A stretch of 19,774 nucleotides of DNA from positions 3,320 through 23,093 of the forward strand of contig DEIJ01000048.1 of NCBI GenBank assembly GCA_002352365.1, given 5' to 3'. The notes under the pieces were generated by a model, which made no database searches, was not told where the DNA came from, and was given only the letters and a program-made list of their open reading frames with translations. Each line of letters begins with the position of its first letter. Position 1 is the first letter of the stretch. A program made the translations under genes and the position numbers. The stretch is from Dehalococcoidia bacterium UBA2777. GTDB taxonomy: Bacteria; Chloroflexota; Dehalococcoidia; UBA2247; UBA2777. Shown piece by piece: positions 14,249-19,774 of this stretch.

Positions 14249-15898
14249 TTATACTACCTCAAGTTCGGCCAATATCTGATCGTCGCTCCAGTCTTTGAAC
14301 TTTATAGCTTTAGCGGGGCAAACCGCGGCACAAATACCACACCCTTGACAGGCGAGGTCCAAAATATGGGCAGTTTTTTTTTCGTAGTCTATCCGGATTG
14401 CATCGTGGGGGCAAAAACGCAGGCAAGTTAAACATAAGGCACATTTATCTGGATCAACCACTACTCTTTCTACTTCAACTCTCATCTTCCCCGAAGAAAT
14501 AAGTTGATAGGCCTCAGATGCCGCATTGCTAGCATCGGTTAATGCCCGTCCCAAGTCCAAATCTTGATGGCAATTCCCGGCAAAGAATATCCCCGATTTT
14601 GTTGAACTCGTAGGGTAAAGGTGGACATTGTCCTCCTGATAGAAATCTCGAGGGCCAAGGCCGATATTCAACATAGACTCTAGGGTGGCAAAATCCTGAT
14701 GGGGCACAACCTTTTCTTCCACCACCAAAAGGTCACAAGAGAGCATCACTTGCTCTCTTGCCATCGATAGATCTTCTACCTGGATATTTATCTTGCCATT
14801 CTCCCTCAAGACTTTGGGGAATCTTTCAAACTTAAAGAAGATCACCCCTTTATTGCGAACGTCTTGATATAGCTTTTCTAAGCCGGCGCCATCAACCTGT
14901 AAATTTCTACATAATACATAAACTTCGCTACCAAATCTTTCCTTAATCACCAGAGCATTCCTTAAGGTGGAGGGGGTCGAAATTCGAGAGTGCTCATCAC
15001 AAATATCGAAGACAAAGCCTACACTCTGGGGTATTTTTTTGATTTCGCCAGGGGATTTAAGCATCCCTTCTAGCTGAGATTGGGTTATGATATTATCCCC
15101 CAATTCAAATCCATAAACTTTGTCCAAAAACAGAGTCTCGTAGCCGGTGGCGAGGATAATAGCCCCAAAATTCCGGCTGATTTCCTCATTGCCTTTCCTT
15201 ATCTTTGCGGTGAAGTTCCCCACTTCTCCGCTCAAGTCCTTTAACCCCGCAGAGGTTAAAGCATCTATGTTTTCGCTCCCGGTAACCTGTTTCAATCTCG
15301 AGGTGAGCATCTCCTCTGGAGTCACCTGGAGGGGATAAAGGGCAGCAAATTGCTTTAGCCTCCCTCCCAAGTTCGCCTCCTTCTCTATTAAGGTAGTCCT
15401 CAAATTTAAGTTGGAAAGCTCAATGGCTACCTCCATCCCAACTATACCACCACCAATCACTAAAACATCTTTATAAACTTCAACTTCAGCCTGTTCCACA
15501 ACATCTTGAAGCCTCACCTTATCTACCGCCATCCTTATTTGCACCATTGCCTTTTTGGTCGCTTTATCCTTATCTGGATGTACCCAGGAGCACTGCTCCC
15601 TGATATTTGCCACAGAAAGCAAGTGTCGATTCAGCCCAGCCTTCTCCACCAAATTTGCCAAAGCGTCCCCATATAGCTGCGGTGAACAAGCGGCAATAAC
15701 CACCCTATTTATGCCGTTATCTATGATGTCTTTTCGTATCGCCTGTTGTGCTTGGGGGGAACATAAGTCGTGACCGATACTCACCAAGGCCACATCAGCA
15801 AGCTTCTCTAACCTTGCCCTAATATCTAAAAGATCAACACTCTTGGATATAGTATCGCCACAATTGCAGATGAAAACGCCTATCTTCACCTCATCCAT
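14249..15898 (-). CDS. hdrA: HdrA C-terminal-half protein (split form)
   Basis: A 549-residue protein matching the second half of the fused HdrA genes. It begins with the VFICNCGDTISKSV domain (residues about 8-21), then VIAACSPQLYGD and NIREQCSWVHPD. An FAD module with VIGGGIVGMEVA lies near 150, and a C-terminal ferredoxin with CALCLTCLRFCP and CQGCGICAAVCP occupies about 480-530. The FAD module lacks the DCxxC motif. Its ATG directly abuts the stop codon of the gene encoding the N-terminal half. The pair together equals one fused HdrA (419 plus 549 residues). It probably forms one functional unit with the N-half protein and the adjacent MvhD variant. Confidence 0.9.
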   Translation of the reverse strand: MDEVKIGVFICNCGDTISKSVDLLDIRARLEKLADVALVSIGHDLCSPQAQQAIRKDIIDNGINRVVIAACSPQLYGDALANLVEKAGLNRHLLSVANIREQCSWVHPDKDKATKKAMVQIRMAVDKVRLQDVVEQAEVEVYKDVLVIGGGIVGMEVAIELSNLNLRTTLIEKEANLGGRLKQFAALYPLQVTPEEMLTSRLKQVTGSENIDALTSAGLKDLSGEVGNFTAKIRKGNEEISRNFGAIILATGYETLFLDKVYGFELGDNIITQSQLEGMLKSPGEIKKIPQSVGFVFDICDEHSRISTPSTLRNALVIKERFGSEVYVLCRNLQVDGAGLEKLYQDVRNKGVIFFKFERFPKVLRENGKINIQVEDLSMAREQVMLSCDLLVVEEKVVPHQDFATLESMLNIGLGPRDFYQEDNVHLYPTSSTKSGIFFAGNCHQDLDLGRALTDASNAASEAYQLISSGKMRVEVERVVVDPDKCALCLTCLRFCPHDAIRIDYEKKTAHILDLACQGCGICAAVCPAKAIKFKDWSDDQILAELEVV

Positions 15899-17158
15899 TT
15901 AAATACCCCTTGCTGCTAAGGTCTGAATCACCTTGGAAGCCGCTTGGGCACCATGGGCGATAGATTCAGGGATATCCTTTGGCCCGTGGCAGGTTCCAGC
16001 CACAAAAATACCCTCCACATTAGTTTCGGTGCTATCTAAGTGATCCTGAGTATCAAAGAAGCCCCACTCTCCCAAGTTGATGCCCAATATCCTGGCAATA
16101 TTCGAGGAGTCCTTTCGAGGGGTAATACCTACCGATAGAATCACCAGGTCAAAAATTTCCTTGGCCACCTTTCCTTCGATGAAGTCTTCGTATTTAACCT
16201 CCAGCTCATCGGGGGAGATCTCAGAAATCTCTACCGGTATCCCTCGGACAAAGCGAATAGTTTCCTTACACTGCTGGTAAAATTCGCCGAAGCCCTTCCC
16301 TGCCGTCTGGAGATCCATATAAAATATGGTTATCTTCGTCTCAGGATGCTGATATTGTAGAAGCTTAGCAAACCTCATAGCATACTTACAGCATATCTGA
16401 GAGCAATAGCCATTACCGATGTGTACGTCCCGTGAACCTACGCACTGAATGAAAGCAACATTTTGAGGGGCTTTCCCACTTGAAGGCAAGGTGATCGAGC
16501 CCTGAGTACTGAACTTCCTCTCAAGGTCAAGGCCGGTCAGTACATTGGTATATCTGCCATAACCTAAACACCCCTTTTCTTTAGCATTGAAGACATCGAA
16601 ACCAGTGGCAATGATTATGGCATCGACACTTAGCTCTATCTTCTCGGGACTTCGATCGAAGTCGATGGCTCCAAAGGGGCATTCTTGAGAGCAAATGTTA
16701 CATTCGACCCCGTTAAAGTGAAGGCAATTATTTTTATCGATGGCGTATGCATAGGGCAGCGCTTGGGGGGAAGGCAAGTAAATCGCCTTGTTAGGCTGGG
16801 AAGGACAAAGCTCAGCACAAACGCCGCAGGCGGTGCATTTCTCGGGATCAACGAACCTGGGCCTTTGAATCAGCCTAACGCTAAAATCACCCACTTGGCC
16901 ACTTATTTCCGCCACCTGTGAATTGGTCAACAGCGAAATCTGCGGCTGAGCTTTGACCTCAGCTATCTTTTCGGGGACTAAGCAAACCGAACACTGGTTA
17001 CATGCCTCGGTTGCCTTACAGCAAAAAAAGAGAGCCGCTCCTCCAATTGTTGGCTCTCTTTCCACCAAATAAACCTTGAAACCATTTACAGCTAGTCTTA
17101 ATGATGAAGCTACCCCGGCTATACCTCCTCCGAGCACTAAAACACTCTTATTCACCAA
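15899..17158 (-). CDS. hdrA: HdrA N-terminal-half protein (split form), cysteine-rich active region
   Basis: A 419-residue FAD/iron-sulfur protein matching the first half of the fused HdrAs: GGGIAG at 10-15, an inserted ferredoxin (CTACGVCAELCP, then CLHFNGVECNICSQECP), CVGSRD and YCSQICCKYA, and GPKDIPESIAHGAQAAS near the end. In place of DKTFPTNDCSIC it has C46, C47, C53, C56 and C59 (FFCCKATEACNQCSVC), a denser cysteine cluster. C56-x-x-C59 aligns with the Cys/Sec motif. The start is TTG at 17158 or GTG at 17155; AAGGAA lies 8-11 bases upstream. It is the first gene after the promoter at 17231-17259. Confidence 0.9.
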   Translation of the reverse strand: MVNKSVLVLGGGIAGVASSLRLAVNGFKVYLVEREPTIGGAALFFCCKATEACNQCSVCLVPEKIAEVKAQPQISLLTNSQVAEISGQVGDFSVRLIQRPRFVDPEKCTACGVCAELCPSQPNKAIYLPSPQALPYAYAIDKNNCLHFNGVECNICSQECPFGAIDFDRSPEKIELSVDAIIIATGFDVFNAKEKGCLGYGRYTNVLTGLDLERKFSTQGSITLPSSGKAPQNVAFIQCVGSRDVHIGNGYCSQICCKYAMRFAKLLQYQHPETKITIFYMDLQTAGKGFGEFYQQCKETIRFVRGIPVEISEISPDELEVKYEDFIEGKVAKEIFDLVILSVGITPRKDSSNIARILGINLGEWGFFDTQDHLDSTETNVEGIFVAGTCHGPKDIPESIAHGAQAASKVIQTLAARGI

Positions 17159-17230
17159 TCTTAAGCTTCCTTGTTTGATTACACCTTAGCTACAATTTTG
17201 GGAAGCTATCCCTTCTTGCAGCCAGTAAAT

Positions 17231-17259
17231 ATTATAACACCCATATCCTCCAAAATCAA
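17231..17259 (-). promoter_or_regulatory. Sigma70-type promoter of the hdr-met-hydrogenase operon
   Basis: On the minus strand TTGATT (17254-17259) and TATAAT (17231-17236) are separated by exactly 17 bases. The -10 box is about 72 bases upstream of the first hdrA start, leaving a leader of about 65 bases. This is the only convincing promoter seen for the 17 kb minus-strand gene string. Confidence 0.75.
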
Positions 17260-17309
17260 GGTTCTTCCCCTCCTTGGCTAAAGATACCCTAACAAGGCTT
17301 CTCCTCCTT

Positions 17310-17557
17310 AAGCCCCGCAGCCAAAATCTGATCGATAAGGTTGATGCTACTTACCTTATTCTGGACAATGCCAGTTGGCACAAGGGGCGAGATTTGAGAG
17401 ACTTTTTCATCGAGAATCGGGACTGTCTGGTGCGTATTTTCCTGCCGCCTACCCCCGAACTCAACCCAATCGAACGAGTGTGGAGAATGACCGCCGGCAG
17501 GTTACCCACAACCGTTATTTCGAATCAATATATGCCATCCTTACCCCATTATTTTAA
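17310..17557 (+). pseudogene. Remnant of an IS630-type DDE transposase, 5'-truncated and frameshifted
   Basis: The plus-strand frame reads YLILDNASWHKGRDL and then LPPTPELNPIERVW, the central Asp and Glu blocks of the IS630/DDE_3 transposases. Just after ERVWR the frame slips. The other frame carries the expected C-terminal RRQVTHNRYFES and ends in TAA at 17557. The N-terminal two thirds of the protein are missing. It is therefore an inactive fragment of an insertion sequence. It sits between the histidine kinase and the operon promoter. No terminal inverted repeats were found with confidence. Confidence 0.85.
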
Positions 17558-17560
17558 AAT

Positions 17561-17580
17561 AGTTTTACTAAGCTAAAACT
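17561..17580. terminator. Weak AT-rich hairpin after the histidine kinase
   Basis: AGTTTTA at 17561-17567 pairs with TAAAACT at 17574-17580, with a six-base loop. It overlaps the kinase stop codon and is followed on the minus strand by ATTTTAAAAT. The stem has only one G-C pair, so termination is possible but uncertain. The 421-base gap 17159-17579 otherwise holds only the transposase remnant and the operon promoter. Confidence 0.25.
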
Positions 17581-19580
17581 TAGTGGCTATACGGCACCTC
17601 GATGATTACGCTTGTCCCCTTACCCAATTCTGATTCTATTCTTAAGCTGCCGTCGAGCAACCGGGCTCGCTCCTCTATTCCGGCAAGACCGAGTTTCCCC
17701 CGCCGAGGTAGATCTCCCATCTCCTCTGAGAGCTGAAATCCCTTACCGTTATCACTAATGGAAAGTTGAGCCCTGTCTTCACCGAACTGGATGATAACCT
17801 CAGCCCTAGTGGCCTGGGCATGTCTCTCCACATTCCGTAGTACCTCTTGAACAATGCGGAAAAGGGCTAGTTCCATCTCTGGCGGGAAACGCCGCTCGCC
17901 GCCAGATATTGCCAAGTTGGTCTTTATTTCACATCGCCTTTCTACGTCGCTCACCAGCCAGCCTAGCGCCGGAAGCAAACCCAGATCATCGAGTATTGGT
18001 GGGCGTAGATCTTGGCTGAAGGAGCGTATCCCTTGCAATATATCGGCAATTTGCTCCCGCAATTCCTTTAAGAATGAGGCATTGCTTGGTGATAATTGGC
18101 TGTTGCTGCGCATGAAGTTGTCCACCTGGCGAGAAAGGGCATAAAGAGACTGAGCGGTGTCATCGTGAAGCTCGCGAGCAATGCGCTTGCGCTCTTCCTC
18201 CTGGGCCCGGGTGATCTGGTGGACATAGTAACGCAGGCTTTCTTGCATCCGTCTCTCTCCAGTTACATCTCGGGCGATGTTCTGAAAGCCAGTAGGCTGA
18301 CCATGGTTAGCAATTAAACTGGTGGTCAACTTCAGGTTTACCTCCCTCCCATCCTTCCTGATTAGCTGCTGATCGTAGGGTTGTTCTACAGCCTCCCCAC
18401 ACAGCAGCTTACTGCGGATCTCTCTGGCGAGGCGAAGGCTTTCCGCGGACAAAAACCTTCGTGCATCCATCCCAATCAGTTCTTCTCTCTCATAACCAAC
18501 AAGCCTGGCTGCTGCCTCATTAGCTGTGGTGATGTTGCCTACTAGGTCATGAACCCAGATAGCATCGTGGGCAGTCTCGAATAGCTGGCGATATTTTCCC
18601 TCTGAGCGACGCAATTGCTCAGCGATGAGACGCTCCTTCTCATAAAGGCGGGCATTTTCAATAGAGATACCTATTTGATTGCCAATGGCAGTAGCCAAGT
18701 CTACCTCTTCGGGGAGAAATTGCCGCGGACGGCGCATAGCAATACACAGCGTGCCTATAACCCGCCCCTTGGATTTCATCGGCACAACAAGCTGAGCTTG
18801 GATTTTCATCTTCCTCACTACTGGTCTGGATAACCTGGGATCATGAGAGGCATCAGCTACCACTAAAGGCTCTCCACTGGAGGCCACTCGCCCATTGAAC
18901 TCTTCGCCAAGCTTCATCCGGTCTACACCCTGGGCAAATTCGTCGGATACGCCTTCATAGGCCAACAGCACCAATTCCTGGGTCTGTTCATCGAGGGAAA
19001 ATATTAATACAACCTCTACTTCCATCACCTCCATAACCATGTCAATAGCTCGGCGAAAAACCTCTTTTAATTCCAGAGATTGGCAGAGCACAGTAGACAT
19101 GGCATTAAGGGTGGCAAGCCTTTTTTCATTACTTCGCGACACCCGAATATGGGCTTGAAGCTCCTGATGTGCTGCCTCAAGTTCCGTTAGGGCAAATCGA
19201 TATTGCTCTCTCTCCCTCCCCCGCACCCTAAGCCATAAACAGGTCAACGCACCGATGATGGCGACGCAGGCTATTTCAGCTAAGGCAGAAGCAGGGTCAG
19301 AAGAGATGAGAATTGCCCGAGGTATCATAGCAGAAACAGCCGCAAGCAAAGTGATTACCCCAGCCGTCATTCCAAAGACGAAGCTGGAATAGATTATAGG
19401 CAGCAAGTAGAGAGTGCGGTCCATAGCATGACGGCTTAAGCCAAAGTGAAGTGGGATACCCATCTGCTCGGCATAGTGCATGATAGTACACAGGACTAAC
19501 ATGGCCAAGATAAACCAAAAATGACGGGAGCGCACTATTGCCCCCAATCGACCGATCATGTGCAGTGAAGCCAAGCTCAA
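17580..19580 (-). CDS. Membrane sensor histidine kinase (GAF-PAS, NarL/DegS type)
   Basis: Up to 666 residues. The N-terminal 130 residues hold about four hydrophobic segments (for example FWFILAMLVLCTIM and LYLLPIIYSSFVFGM), followed by a coiled linker. A GAF-like domain spans about 155-310 (LVVPMKSKGRVIGTL, IGNQIGISIENARLYE). A PAS domain with PAC follows at about 330-445 (YRQLFETAHDAIWVHD, FQNIARDVTGERR). The HisKA_3 dimerisation domain has the phospho-acceptor His in RIARELHDDTAQS near 470. The HATPase domain shows a VQEVLRNVERHAQA N-box and DNGKGF and GLAGIEERA motifs. The start is uncertain: TTG 19580 or ATG 19559. No response regulator is visible, so its target is unknown. The stimulus may be a redox or small-molecule signal; this is not shown. 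Confidence 0.92.
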   Translation of the reverse strand: MSLASLHMIGRLGAIVRSRHFWFILAMLVLCTIMHYAEQMGIPLHFGLSRHAMDRTLYLLPIIYSSFVFGMTAGVITLLAAVSAMIPRAILISSDPASALAEIACVAIIGALTCLWLRVRGREREQYRFALTELEAAHQELQAHIRVSRSNEKRLATLNAMSTVLCQSLELKEVFRRAIDMVMEVMEVEVVLIFSLDEQTQELVLLAYEGVSDEFAQGVDRMKLGEEFNGRVASSGEPLVVADASHDPRLSRPVVRKMKIQAQLVVPMKSKGRVIGTLCIAMRRPRQFLPEEVDLATAIGNQIGISIENARLYEKERLIAEQLRRSEGKYRQLFETAHDAIWVHDLVGNITTANEAAARLVGYEREELIGMDARRFLSAESLRLAREIRSKLLCGEAVEQPYDQQLIRKDGREVNLKLTTSLIANHGQPTGFQNIARDVTGERRMQESLRYYVHQITRAQEEERKRIARELHDDTAQSLYALSRQVDNFMRSNSQLSPSNASFLKELREQIADILQGIRSFSQDLRPPILDDLGLLPALGWLVSDVERRCEIKTNLAISGGERRFPPEMELALFRIVQEVLRNVERHAQATRAEVIIQFGEDRAQLSISDNGKGFQLSEEMGDLPRRGKLGLAGIEERARLLDGSLRIESELGKGTSVIIEVPYSH

Positions 19581-19774
19581 AGTGCCCCCTATGGGATTAT
19601 ATGTGGCATCTTAAATAGTTGCGCCCAATCCGGGCAAGAACTAAATTCTAAACAATACCAAATGACGGAAATCTAAATAACCTAAACCGTTTCGAATTTA
19701 TGTCATTTGGTTTTGAGTTTCGGCCATTTGAATTTACTTCGAAAATAGATTCCCCATGTGTCATTGCGACCCTG
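19581..19774. repeat. AT-rich intergenic end with inverted repeat
   Basis: No gene is seen here. CCAAATGAC (19658-19666) and GTCATTTGG (19702-19710) form a 9-bp inverted repeat, and variants of CATTTGAATTT and TTCGAATTT recur through 19690-19745. Such degenerate ATTTGAATTTCG tracts are, as I recall, common in intergenic DNA of some environmental bacteria. A TATAAT on the minus strand at 19596-19601 could be a -10 box for the kinase, but no matching -35 was found. Confidence 0.4.

Overview
The window reads as bacterial DNA from a strict anaerobe that uses the tetrahydrofolate (methyl-branch) Wood-Ljungdahl pathway. Reasons: MetF/MetV genes, several HdrA and MvhD-type flavin/iron-sulfur proteins, a [NiFe] hydrogenase, a sigma70-like promoter, a two-component histidine kinase, and in-frame UGA codons with bacterial-style hairpins just downstream. 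GC looks moderate. The taxon cannot be fixed from this sequence. A Chloroflexota (Dehalococcoidia-like) or similar subsurface acetogen-type bacterium is a low-confidence guess.

All real genes except one transposon remnant lie on the minus strand, so the operon is read from right to left. At the right is an AT-rich intergenic repeat (19581-19774), then an orphan sensor histidine kinase (17580-19580). Next is a gap of about 420 bases with a decayed IS630-type transposase on the plus strand and a strong promoter (17231-17259). From there one long gene string runs about 17 kb off the left edge. Module A (17158-7451) is: split HdrA (two genes), an MvhD variant, MetV, MetF, HdrC, a 44-residue small gene, a large fused HdrA with cysteine, a small possible membrane peptide, and MvhD fused to a winged helix. 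Module B (7431-1) is: a second fused HdrA, a short-gene region, a second MvhD, [NiFe] hydrogenase small and large subunits, a second MetV and a second MetF (cut by the window edge).

The main discovery is that HdrA and MvhD of module B are each interrupted by exactly one in-frame UGA. In both, the UGA sits where the neighbouring paralogue has cysteine, and full homology continues in frame beyond it. Eighteen to twenty-three bases after each UGA is the loop of a perfect 7-bp stem with a 3-nt loop starting with G, which matches the bacterial SECIS pattern. Both are therefore very probably selenoproteins. Ordinary gene calling would break HdrA into two genes and cut MvhD in half. Cysteine versions of both proteins lie directly upstream in the same operon, so the locus holds tandem selenium-dependent and selenium-independent isoforms of an HdrA-MvhD unit.

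Inferred job: H2 oxidised by the hydrogenase (apparently cytoplasmic) feeds electrons through MvhD to the HdrA flavins. HdrA could split them between ferredoxin and a second acceptor. The two MetV-MetF pairs point to methylene-tetrahydrofolate as that acceptor, as proposed for the Moorella MetVF-HdrABC-MvhD complex. No HdrB is present in the window.
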